The notes under the pieces were generated by a model. It searched no databases. It was not told where the DNA came from and was given only the letters and a program-made list of their open reading frames with translations. Below are positions 52,271 through 60,706 of a DNA stretch of 64,000 nt, piece by piece (the first letter of the stretch is position 1; every line of letters begins with the position of its first letter). The position numbers were made by a program, and so were the translations under genes. The stretch is from JBBKWH01 sp037968855 (GTDB lineage Bacteria; Pseudomonadota; Gammaproteobacteria; Pseudomonadales; Moraxellaceae). The stretch spans positions 1-64,000 of the forward strand of contig JBBKWH010000050.1 in NCBI GenBank assembly GCA_037968855.1. Reading direction: 5' to 3'.

Positions 52271-54231
52271 GCTTGTGCCTCCATTGTTTTTTTGGCCATA
52301 CGATAGCGCTTATCACTCATGGCCAAGAAACCACCCAAGGCCATCAAGATCGCTCCCAACCACAACCAACGTACATACGGCTTGTAATACACCCGTACTG
52401 CCCACGCACCATTCATATTGTTGGCATCAAGTGGCTCACCCAAGGCAACATACAAATCGCGACGCAAATTGCCATCGATAGCGGCTTCGGTCATGGGGCG
52501 ATTTTGTACAATGTATAGGCGTTTTTCAGGATGAAGCTCAGCGATTTGCTTGCCGTCAACAAACACCTGCACAGTGGCTTGTGTGGCGTCATAATTTGGC
52601 CCGCGCAAATTTTTGATTTCGGCAAAACGGAACTCATGACCTTGCAACGTCACTGACTGTCCTTGCGCCAGTGCCACGTCTTTTTCAATACTGGTATGGG
52701 TGGTCAAACTCACCCCCAGCACCAAGGTCAACAAGCCAAAATGAGCAACCAACATGCCATAGTAGCTACGCTGCAAACGACGTAAACCAGCCCATACCGT
52801 CGGTGCATTGCGAATTTTTTGCCGCACATCCCACGTCATAAAGCCGAGTACCCACACACATAACACGCTGGTCAGCACGACCATCCACGCAGTCTGACCA
52901 CTCAATAACAGCGCAATACCAGTCCCAGCCAATCCTGCGGTTAAGGCAATCGCAATCATTGGGCCACGTAAAGGCTGGCGCTGCTGCTTCCACTGGGTCA
53001 CAGGGCCAATTGCCAAAAACACCAATAGTAACCACGTCAGCGGCGCAAATAAGGCATTAAAGTACGGCGGCCCAACCGAGACCTGACCAAGTTTGAGCGC
53101 ATCAGCAATCAACGGATACAACGTACCAATCAACACCACACTGGTCGCCACCAGCAGGATCACGTTATTGACCACCAGTAAGGTCTCACGCGACCACACG
53201 CCATAGCGAGACTCAGTGGTTAAGCGCCAGCCGCGTAAGGCAAACATCAGCAAGCCACCACCGACTACCACAATCAAAATACCCAACACAAACATACCGC
53301 GATCAGGATCGGCAGCAAACGCATGCACCGAGGTCAACACCCCTGAGCGCACCAAGAACGTGCCCAGCAAACTTAAGGCAAAGGCCATAATCGCCAGCAG
53401 CACCGTCCATGCCTTAAACACGCCACGTTTTTCGCACACGGCCAGCGAGTGAATCAACGCCGTTGCTGCCAACCATGGCATAAACGAAGCATTCTCGACC
53501 GGATCCCAAAACCACCAACCGCCCCAGCCCAGTTCGTAATAGGCCCACCAAGACCCTAGCGCAATACCTGCGGTCAAAAAGGCCCAAGCAGCCAACGTCC
53601 AAGGCCGCGACCAACGGGTCCATGCCGAATCCAAACGCCCTGCCCACAATGCCGCCATACAAAATGCAAACGGCACCGCCATGCCCACATAGCCCATGTA
53701 CAACATCGGCGGATGGACGATCAAACCAGGGTCTTGCAATAAGGGATTTAAATCTGCGCCATCAACCGGCAACATCGGCAAAGAATACAAAAATGGCGAC
53801 GACGTCAGCACCACAAACGAAATCATGGCCAACTGAACCGCACCCAAAATCGACAACACCCGCGCCCGCATATCCAGCGGCAATCCACGCGAGAAAATCG
53901 CCACCGCCGCACACCATAGGCCCAAAATCGTGACCCACAGCAGCAACGATCCTTCATGCCCACCCCAGACGGCAGACAAGCGGTAATACCACGGCATCAG
54001 ACTATTAGAATGTCCTGCCACATAAATCAGCGAAAAGTCATTCTCAATAAAGGCTTTGGCCAAACAAGCAAACGAGACCAATAGCGCCAACGTCTGCGCC
54101 AACGCCAATGATGGCGCCAATCGCTGCCAGAGTGGCTGACCTCGCAGCACACCAAACGCAGGTAAAACAGTCTGTAACAAGGCGATGACCATTGCGGTCA
54201 GCAGGGAGAAATGCCCCAGTTCACCGGACAT
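52267..54231 (-). CDS. ccmF: Haem lyase subunit CcmF
   Basis: CcmF attaches haem from holo-CcmE to apocytochrome c. The 654-residue polytopic protein has about 15 membrane helices and the WWD domain (GSWWAYYELGWGGWWFWDPVENASFMPWL), with conserved His residues in ALIHSLAVCEKRG. The start has GAGGAGG 6 bases upstream. The genes ccmABCDE, usually just upstream, are not here; DUF445 and a terminator precede ccmF, so the ccm set is split on this chromosome. Confidence 0.95.
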   Translation of the reverse strand: MSGELGHFSLLTAMVIALLQTVLPAFGVLRGQPLWQRLAPSLALAQTLALLVSFACLAKAFIENDFSLIYVAGHSNSLMPWYYRLSAVWGGHEGSLLLWVTILGLWCAAVAIFSRGLPLDMRARVLSILGAVQLAMISFVVLTSSPFLYSLPMLPVDGADLNPLLQDPGLIVHPPMLYMGYVGMAVPFAFCMAALWAGRLDSAWTRWSRPWTLAAWAFLTAGIALGSWWAYYELGWGGWWFWDPVENASFMPWLAATALIHSLAVCEKRGVFKAWTVLLAIMAFALSLLGTFLVRSGVLTSVHAFAADPDRGMFVLGILIVVVGGGLLMFALRGWRLTTESRYGVWSRETLLVVNNVILLVATSVVLIGTLYPLIADALKLGQVSVGPPYFNALFAPLTWLLLVFLAIGPVTQWKQQRQPLRGPMIAIALTAGLAGTGIALLLSGQTAWMVVLTSVLCVWVLGFMTWDVRQKIRNAPTVWAGLRRLQRSYYGMLVAHFGLLTLVLGVSLTTHTSIEKDVALAQGQSVTLQGHEFRFAEIKNLRGPNYDATQATVQVFVDGKQIAELHPEKRLYIVQNRPMTEAAIDGNLRRDLYVALGEPLDANNMNGAWAVRVYYKPYVRWLWLGAILMALGGFLAMSDKRYRMAKKTMEAQA

Positions 54232-54274
54232 GCGGCCTCCTCGGCAAGGGTAGTCATGCGGGCGAGTGCCCAGC

Positions 54275-54310
54275 ATAAAAAACGGCCCGCAAGCATAGCA
54301 TGAGGACCGT
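54275..54310 (-). terminator. Terminator after the DUF445 gene
   Basis: On the minus strand ACGGTCC pairs with GGGCCGT (one T-G) around a large loop, followed by TTTTTTAT. It lies between the DUF445 gene and ccmF and suggests that ccmF has its own promoter in the short gap. Confidence 0.6.
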
Positions 54311-54332
54311 CTCTACCGCATTGAACATAAGC

Positions 54333-55646
54333 TTATCGTAAGAAAGCCACAAACAAATGAATGGTCCCTGCAATAAAGCCAGTAATGCCACCCAATACAA
54401 TCAGAATCCATTCGTCCTCGATAAACGCAGGTCGCAATAAATTCTGAAACTCGCGTGGACTAAGTGCCGCAATCCGATCACGAAACAGCGAATAAATCTT
54501 ATCTGCTCGGCTGGCATTGAGCACAGGATCAGAGATCGGAATCATGGTTACTTCAATCGACTTATCAATCAGATCAGTCTTGAGCTGTGCATATTCACGC
54601 ATGCCCAAACTCATCTGCAAGGTGGTGCGCACCAAGGGCGTTTCCATGATGGTATTGATATGACGCTTTAAGATCCGACGGGTTTTTTGTTTGCGACTGC
54701 CGTACATCATCTCACTCATGATGCGCTTTAAGGTGATCAACTCACGCGTGGTGATGCTGGCAAACACATCAGACACTTCAGACTGACGGCGCATAAACGC
54801 ACCATGCACGATATACGTGCCAATATGCGGTAAGGTCGGCACAATAAACGGAAAGCCCTTGATTCGACGCGTCAGCATTGGCCCACGAAAATGCACTGGC
54901 TCAATCGGATTAAACACCATCCAAATGGCAATCCAGTTGGTCAAAAAGCCCCAAATCGCCGCCCAAAATGGCACGGTCCAATGCCAAGGCACCAACAGCC
55001 AAACCGCCATTTGTACCACACCAAAAGCCAAACCAATCGCCGCACTGATATGCCAAATAAAGTCGATTTCTTTTTTGCCAACCAGCAAGAACATCCGCAC
55101 CATCAACGCGCGGTCGTTCTCCATTTGCGAGACTACCATCTCACGCATATCGACCAGACTTTCGACGTTATAGGTCAGCTCACTGACCAGCTCACGCAGG
55201 ACCGTTGGCATCTGCTTATGCGCTTGAGCATAGATCCGGCGCTTAATCGCATAGGGTAAGTTTTCCCACAAGACTGCATTACGCTCAAGCATCAACTCAT
55301 CAATTAAATGCTCTAGCTCATCACCGACTTGCTCACTGATCATGTCTGCCATTTCGGCAGGATCCATCGCATGAAAAAACTCTTGCAACGACCCCAGTTT
55401 AGACAAGGTTTGATCAACAATAATGCCCGAAATTTTGCCTGCTTTACGCGGCACAATCCCCTGCCAGCCCACTGGCAAAGGACCAATATGAAAACCCCAA
55501 AAGTTAATGGGGTAAAACACCATCTTGAGCGCCATCCAAACGTGAGCCCACGTCACAAACGCCGTGACCGGTGCAATGCTCAAAAACGCCCAAAAATCAG
55601 GGCGAGAAACTAATGTATGCCAAACCTGCAAAACCTGCTCAATCAT
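54333..55646 (-). CDS. DUF445 family membrane protein
   Basis: A 437-residue protein of the DUF445 family, function unknown. Hydrophobic segments lie near residues 18-45, 200-225, 230-255 and at the extreme C-terminus (ILIVLGGITGFIAGTIHLFVAF). The recurrent family motif of an inner-membrane face with FNPIEPVHFRGPML is present, as is GWQGIVPRKAGKISGIIVD near residue 62. The start at MIEQVLQVWHTL has AAGGGT upstream. It forms its own unit between terminators. Confidence 0.85.
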   Translation of the reverse strand: MIEQVLQVWHTLVSRPDFWAFLSIAPVTAFVTWAHVWMALKMVFYPINFWGFHIGPLPVGWQGIVPRKAGKISGIIVDQTLSKLGSLQEFFHAMDPAEMADMISEQVGDELEHLIDELMLERNAVLWENLPYAIKRRIYAQAHKQMPTVLRELVSELTYNVESLVDMREMVVSQMENDRALMVRMFLLVGKKEIDFIWHISAAIGLAFGVVQMAVWLLVPWHWTVPFWAAIWGFLTNWIAIWMVFNPIEPVHFRGPMLTRRIKGFPFIVPTLPHIGTYIVHGAFMRRQSEVSDVFASITTRELITLKRIMSEMMYGSRKQKTRRILKRHINTIMETPLVRTTLQMSLGMREYAQLKTDLIDKSIEVTMIPISDPVLNASRADKIYSLFRDRIAALSPREFQNLLRPAFIEDEWILIVLGGITGFIAGTIHLFVAFLR

Positions 55647-55716
55647 GCAAAACCCTTGAATCTCACAGATAGCACTGTGACCTGACAAATGAATGACGTC
55701 CTGTCAGGAAAAAGTC

Positions 55717-56244
55717 CTAGAATGCGCCCACACCAAAAGTGTAGCTAAACAGAATAGTTGGCTTGGCGCGTTTTTTTTCGCCACTGTCGCCAGTCTTTTC
55801 GACCCCTGCCCCAATCGCCACACTCGCAGCATTCAGGCGATGGATATTTGACCAGACATAAGACAGTTCTAGCGCACCACCAAAGCGGTTATAGCGATCA
55901 CCATCTAAACGATCATTCTGAATATGACCCAACATGCCGCCAAGGTAATAGCCGTTTTGATCCGTACCAGTGAGCAAATAAGGATAACGCCAGCCAATTT
56001 GTCCTGCGACTTCTTTGCCGTCATAAAATTGACCGACCTTGGCATAAACGCTGCCATAACTGGTGGGTACTTCAGCATTAAAATGCAGCAAATCATTGGT
56101 GATACCCACACCCAAATACACGGGCTTTAAGCCTGTCGTATCCGGACGAACCTCCCATCCCATCCAATCGATGACATCGGCATGCACCGCACCGCCAGCC
56201 ATTAGACACGCGGCCAACACACCCAATCTTAAACCGTCTTTCAT
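55717..56244 (-). CDS. Putative outer-membrane beta-barrel protein
   Basis: A 175-residue exported protein. A signal peptide (KDGLRLGVLAACLMAGGAVHAD) is followed by alternating hydrophobic strands (VYLGVGITND, SYGSVYAKVGQFY, GQIGWRYPYLL, GYYLGGMLGHI) and a C-terminal Phe (TFGVGAF), typical of a small outer-membrane barrel inserted by BAM. I do not recognise a specific family. It lies 70 bases upstream of the DUF445 gene on the same strand. Confidence 0.7.
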   Translation of the reverse strand: MKDGLRLGVLAACLMAGGAVHADVIDWMGWEVRPDTTGLKPVYLGVGITNDLLHFNAEVPTSYGSVYAKVGQFYDGKEVAGQIGWRYPYLLTGTDQNGYYLGGMLGHIQNDRLDGDRYNRFGGALELSYVWSNIHRLNAASVAIGAGVEKTGDSGEKKRAKPTILFSYTFGVGAF

Positions 56245-56358
56245 GGCACTATCCCCAACTGTTCTTGTCATCCAACACCATCACTGGCATCAGTTAGCGC
56301 TGACTCTACCAGAAAATGTCCGACAATGAACGGACTGTTATCAGTCCGCAAATGTGAA

Positions 56359-57876
56359 TTAATCGACTATCTCAAGATTTGGCTCAGAACGCACAGGCAA
56401 TAACAGTGTGCCGACAATCATGCCAATCAGCGCCGCAATAAAACCTGCCAATTGTGGCGGACAAACCGTTGCCCAGTCGGACAATCCGACCAAAGACCAG
56501 CCAGTCGCACCGCTTATACTCTCGTAGCTATACTCTAATGCCTCAAAGAACACCCACGTCCCAATACCCAAGATCATCGACAAACGTGCACCATTGCGAT
56601 TGGCACGCTGCCAATACAAGCCAAAGGCCAATGGGACAAATGCACCGCACAGCACAATCTTATACGCGTTTTCGACCATCTGAAAAATGGTCAAATCTGC
56701 CTTATATAGCGCAAAAACGGTCACACAAATACCAAACACCACCACCACTGTGCGGATGGTCGACAAGAACTGACGATCCGTTTGTTGACCAATATAGGGC
56801 TTGAGCAAGTTTTCACTAAACAAGGTCGATGGGGCCAGCAAAGTGCCCGAAGCGGTACTCATAATCGCCGACAGCAATGCACCAAAAAACAACACCTGCG
56901 CAAAAATTGGCGTGTGCTGAATAATCAACGTGGGCAGCACCATCTGCGAATCACCACCATCAGCCAACAAGCCATTGACCATATTGGGATCCAGCAAAAA
57001 GGCAGTATAGGCCAGATAAATCGGCACAAATGCCAATAGCAAATAGAGTACACCGCCTAAGATTGCACCATTACGACTGGTCTTGGCATCTTTGGCAGCC
57101 ATCACCCGCTGAAACACATCTTGCTGCGGAATTGACCCTAGCCCCAAAGTTACAATCGCACCAATAAAGCCCAAAATCCCCGCCAGATTGGCATCGGGCC
57201 AAAAGTTCATTTTTCCAGCGGCTTCGGCATGGCTAATCACCGCCATTGCCCCACCATCAATCTGCCCCGTCACCAACCATGCGATATACAGCAAACCCGC
57301 CATAATCAAGGTCATCTGAAAAAAATCAGTCAGCGCAACCGACCACATTCCACCATACAAAGTGTAAATAATCACAATCGCAGCACCCAACAAGGTGCCC
57401 ATTTCGCGGGTAATAATGCCGTGCGAGATAATATTAAACACCAAACCCAAAGCCGTCAGCTGCGCCGCCACCCAACCCAAGTACGAAATCATAATCACCA
57501 AAGAGGTGGTCGCCTCAATATCTCGGCTATAGCGTTGCCGATAATAATCACCAATGGTCAGCAGCTTCATTTTGTACAACGGCACGGCAAAGAACACACC
57601 GACCAAGATCAAACACAACGCCGCACCAAATGGATCAGCAATAATGCCGCCTAAGCCCTCGGTAATAAACGTTGAGGACGTCCCCAGCACCGTCTCCGAC
57701 CCAAACCACGTGGCAAACACCGTGGCCACCACGATGTACAACGGCAAGGATCGACCGGCCAACATATAATCGGTACTGCTCGACACCCGCCGTGCCGCCC
57801 ACAAGCCGATGCCAATCGACACCGCCAAGTACACCACCACGGCGGCAATCAAAATATGATCATTACTACTAAACAT
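56359..57876 (-). CDS. Sodium:solute symporter (SSS family)
   Basis: A 505-residue, 13-helix transporter of the sodium:solute symporter family (PutP/PanF/SglT group). The opening VVYLAVSIGIGLWAARRVSSSTDYMLAGRSLP is typical, and GLGSIPQQDVFQRVMAAKD and LLSAIMSTASGTLLAPSTLFSENL (with the Na2-site Ser/Thr) match the family. The ATG is chosen because AAGGGG stands 6 bases upstream; the ATG two codons earlier abuts the AAGGGG. The solute could be an amino acid, pantothenate or a carboxylate; nothing nearby decides. Confidence 0.9.
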   Translation of the reverse strand: MFSSNDHILIAAVVVYLAVSIGIGLWAARRVSSSTDYMLAGRSLPLYIVVATVFATWFGSETVLGTSSTFITEGLGGIIADPFGAALCLILVGVFFAVPLYKMKLLTIGDYYRQRYSRDIEATTSLVIMISYLGWVAAQLTALGLVFNIISHGIITREMGTLLGAAIVIIYTLYGGMWSVALTDFFQMTLIMAGLLYIAWLVTGQIDGGAMAVISHAEAAGKMNFWPDANLAGILGFIGAIVTLGLGSIPQQDVFQRVMAAKDAKTSRNGAILGGVLYLLLAFVPIYLAYTAFLLDPNMVNGLLADGGDSQMVLPTLIIQHTPIFAQVLFFGALLSAIMSTASGTLLAPSTLFSENLLKPYIGQQTDRQFLSTIRTVVVVFGICVTVFALYKADLTIFQMVENAYKIVLCGAFVPLAFGLYWQRANRNGARLSMILGIGTWVFFEALEYSYESISGATGWSLVGLSDWATVCPPQLAGFIAALIGMIVGTLLLPVRSEPNLEIVD

Positions 57877-58123
57877 AGACATCCCCTTGCTGCTTATAGA
57901 TGTTGCACCTGCACACGGCCCCAAAGCCCCCTGCCTGATCACAACCCACCGCCTGATCAACCACTGTCCATCTGCGACGCAGGCGCATTCTAGTCAAAAC
58001 ATCGATCAACTGTCGCGCCTACCGATCAATCACCAGATCAAGCCATCGCACGCGGCCTGACTGCACAATCAGCACCTCATTTGCATCACATCAGCAAAAA
58101 AACCATCGCAAGCAGATTGTTGA

Positions 58124-58152
58124 TTGTGAGCCTGCCAGCGACTGGTTAGAAT
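58124..58152 (+). promoter_or_regulatory. Sigma70-type promoter of mrdA
   Basis: -35 TTGTGA, 17-base spacer, -10 TAGAAT. Transcription would begin about 20 bases before the mrdA ATG. Confidence 0.55.
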
Positions 58153-58178
58153 GTTGCCAACGCAAGCACTGGGCCGTC

Positions 58179-60122
58179 ATGAAGCGTCCGATCCCCCTCC
58201 GCAACATTCAGCAAGAACAAGCCATTTTTCGGCAACGCATCTGGGTGGCCAGCGGCATTGTCGTGCTTGGCCTTCTGTTTTTGATTGGCCGATATGCCTT
58301 CTTGCAAGTCTTTCAATACGAACACTATCGCACTGAGTCGGACAACAACCGCATCAAGCTAGAAGCCGTTCCACCCACTCGCGGCTATATTTATGACCGC
58401 AATGGCATCTTGCTGGCCGACAACCATCCGGTGTTTACCGCCGTGGTCAGCCGAGAGGATCGTGACCAAGTCACCCCCATGTTGCCGCAATTGACCAAGC
58501 TGCTTGAGCTTAGCGAAGACGATCTCGAAAAATTCAATAGCCGCATGAAGCGCGCGCGCTCAGTCGATCAAGTGGCCCTTAAAGTTGATCTAAACGAGCA
58601 ACAAATCGCTCGCTTTAGTGAGCGCAAACAAGAATTTCCGGGTGTATCGATCCAAACCAAAATGAGCCGCTTTTATCCGTATGGCGACCTATTTGCTCAC
58701 GTCATTGGCTACGTGGGCCGGATTAATGACAAAGAAGCCGCCAGCATTGATAAGGTCGCCTATGCCGGAACCGACTTGATTGGCAAAATTGGTATCGAAA
58801 AATACTACGAAGACTTGCTACACGGCAAACCCGGTTATCAATACGTCGAAGCGGATGCGCACGGCCAAGTGCAACGACAACTCGGACGCACCGAGGCACA
58901 GCGCGGCAACGACCTGTATCTGTCTATCGACTATGGCTTGCAGCGGGTCGCCCACGAGCAACTCAATGGCCGCCGTGGTGCAATTGTCGCCATCGACCCT
59001 CGCACCGGCGAAATATTGGCCTTTGCCAGCAATCCTAGCTTTGACCCCAACCCGTTTATCGCCGGAATCAGTAGCAAAAACTATGCCCTATTGCGCGATA
59101 GTCCCGACCAACCCTTGTTTAATCGGGCGCTACAAGGCTTATATCCACCGGGTTCCACCATCAAACCGTTTGAGGGACTGGGTGGCATGAATGCAGGGCT
59201 GGTCGATTGGCAATCTCGTATTTACGACCCTGGCTACTTTCACCTCCCCGGCGACTCGCACCGCTTTCGCGATTGGCGTCGTGGTGGCCATGGCACGGTC
59301 GATATGGACAAAGCGATTGCCCAGTCTTGCGACACCTACTTTTATGTACTCGGTTATCGGATGGGCATTGAGCGCATGCACGACTGGATGACCCAATTTG
59401 GTTTTGGCGAAAAAACCGGCATTGATTTATCAGGCGAAAAAGGCGGGCTGTACCCATCACCGGCATGGAAAGTCAATCGTTATGGCAAAAACTGGTCGCC
59501 CGGTGAAACCATCTCGGTCAGTATTGGTCAGGGCTACTTTATTGCCACGCCACTGCAAGTGGCCTTAGCCACTGCGATCACCGCCAACGAAGGCTACCAC
59601 CTGCGCCCTCATCTATTACGCGAGACCAAAGGCCCTGTGGTTCATACCGTGCTCAATCAGCCCGATGGCAAAATTCCGTACAATGGCGACCCTAATGACT
59701 GGAAACGCATGCACGAAGCCATGGCTGGAGTCATTCGACATGGTACAGCGCGTGGCTTACTGCGCGGACTCCATGGCTATGAATTTGCAGGCAAAACCGG
59801 CACAGCGCAGGTCAAAAGTATTGCCCAAGGCAAACGCTATAACGAAGCAGCCCTAAATGACCGGCAATATGACCACGCATGGTTTATGGGCTTTGCACCG
59901 CTCGACAAACCCCGCGTGGCCGTGGCCGTACTCATCGAAAATGGCAAACACGGCAGCAGTACCGCAGGCCCCGTTGCACGCGCCCTATTTGACTACGTGG
60001 TGCATCGCATGGACAAAGACCCGATTCGACCTGATGTCAATCATATGATGCAGCAAGACCCTACCATCCCTGCCAAACCAGACTCGACCAACACCTCCCC
60101 CGACATAGAGGCCGATGAATGA
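58179..60122 (+). CDS. mrdA: Peptidoglycan D,D-transpeptidase PBP2
   Basis: PBP2 crosslinks peptidoglycan in the rod-shape elongation complex with RodA. The 647-residue class B PBP has one N-terminal helix (~22-42), the dimerisation/pedestal domain, and a transpeptidase domain with Ser326 in STIK (PPGSTIKPF), SCD at 383-385 and KTGTAQ near residue 545. A short disordered tail follows. rodA does not follow; rsmD overlaps its stop by four bases. rlmH, often upstream of mrdA, is 15 kb away. Confidence 0.95.
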   Translation: MKRPIPLRNIQQEQAIFRQRIWVASGIVVLGLLFLIGRYAFLQVFQYEHYRTESDNNRIKLEAVPPTRGYIYDRNGILLADNHPVFTAVVSREDRDQVTPMLPQLTKLLELSEDDLEKFNSRMKRARSVDQVALKVDLNEQQIARFSERKQEFPGVSIQTKMSRFYPYGDLFAHVIGYVGRINDKEAASIDKVAYAGTDLIGKIGIEKYYEDLLHGKPGYQYVEADAHGQVQRQLGRTEAQRGNDLYLSIDYGLQRVAHEQLNGRRGAIVAIDPRTGEILAFASNPSFDPNPFIAGISSKNYALLRDSPDQPLFNRALQGLYPPGSTIKPFEGLGGMNAGLVDWQSRIYDPGYFHLPGDSHRFRDWRRGGHGTVDMDKAIAQSCDTYFYVLGYRMGIERMHDWMTQFGFGEKTGIDLSGEKGGLYPSPAWKVNRYGKNWSPGETISVSIGQGYFIATPLQVALATAITANEGYHLRPHLLRETKGPVVHTVLNQPDGKIPYNGDPNDWKRMHEAMAGVIRHGTARGLLRGLHGYEFAGKTGTAQVKSIAQGKRYNEAALNDRQYDHAWFMGFAPLDKPRVAVAVLIENGKHGSSTAGPVARALFDYVVHRMDKDPIRPDVNHMMQQDPTIPAKPDSTNTSPDIEADE

Positions 60123-60706
60123 ACCAAATTCGTATTATTGGCGGCCAGTGGAAACGCCGACAAATTCGCTTTGAAAACATTGAGGGTCTACGCCCAACGC
60201 CTGATCGCGTCAGAGAAACTCTATTTAACTGGCTGATGTACGATGTTGGCGGTGCACGGGTACTCGACTTGTGTGCAGGCAGTGGTGCATTAGGTTTTGA
60301 GGCGTTATCGCGTGGTGCAGCATCGTGTTACTTTGTCGAACCTGATCGCAAACAAGTGACCGCCCTTAAAGCAGCGATCAACACACTGGATGCCACCGCA
60401 CGCGCCCACGTGCTTGCCACCACTGCCCAAAAAGCGCTTGAGCGTCTAGAAGGCCCGTTTGATCTGTTGTTTCTAGACCCGCCTTACTCACTCAATTTAT
60501 GGCAAAGCCTTGCCACACCCTGCGACGCCCTACTCAGCCCCACTGCATGGATCTACGTCGAAGCCGACCGCCCATTTGATCAATTAGGTCTACCCACTCA
60601 CTGGCACTTACATCGCCAGACGCAAGCCGGTAGCGTCTATGCAGGTTTGTTTCAACGTCAATCTACGCATACAGCAGTGTCCGAGCCAGCACCACTCTCG
60701 CTCTAA
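60119..60706 (+). CDS. rsmD: 16S rRNA (guanine966-N2)-methyltransferase RsmD
   Basis: RsmD methylates G966 of 16S rRNA with SAM. The 195-residue Rossmann-fold protein starts MNQIRIIGGQWKRRQI and has RPTPDRVRETLFNWL, the SAM motif VLDLCAGSGALGFEALSRGA and the catalytic DPPY (LLFLDPPYSLNLW). It overlaps mrdA by four bases (ATGA), an unusual partner: ftsY or coaD are more common neighbours. It converges on the next gene with overlapping stop codons. Confidence 0.95.
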   Translation: MNQIRIIGGQWKRRQIRFENIEGLRPTPDRVRETLFNWLMYDVGGARVLDLCAGSGALGFEALSRGAASCYFVEPDRKQVTALKAAINTLDATARAHVLATTAQKALERLEGPFDLLFLDPPYSLNLWQSLATPCDALLSPTAWIYVEADRPFDQLGLPTHWHLHRQTQAGSVYAGLFQRQSTHTAVSEPAPLSL

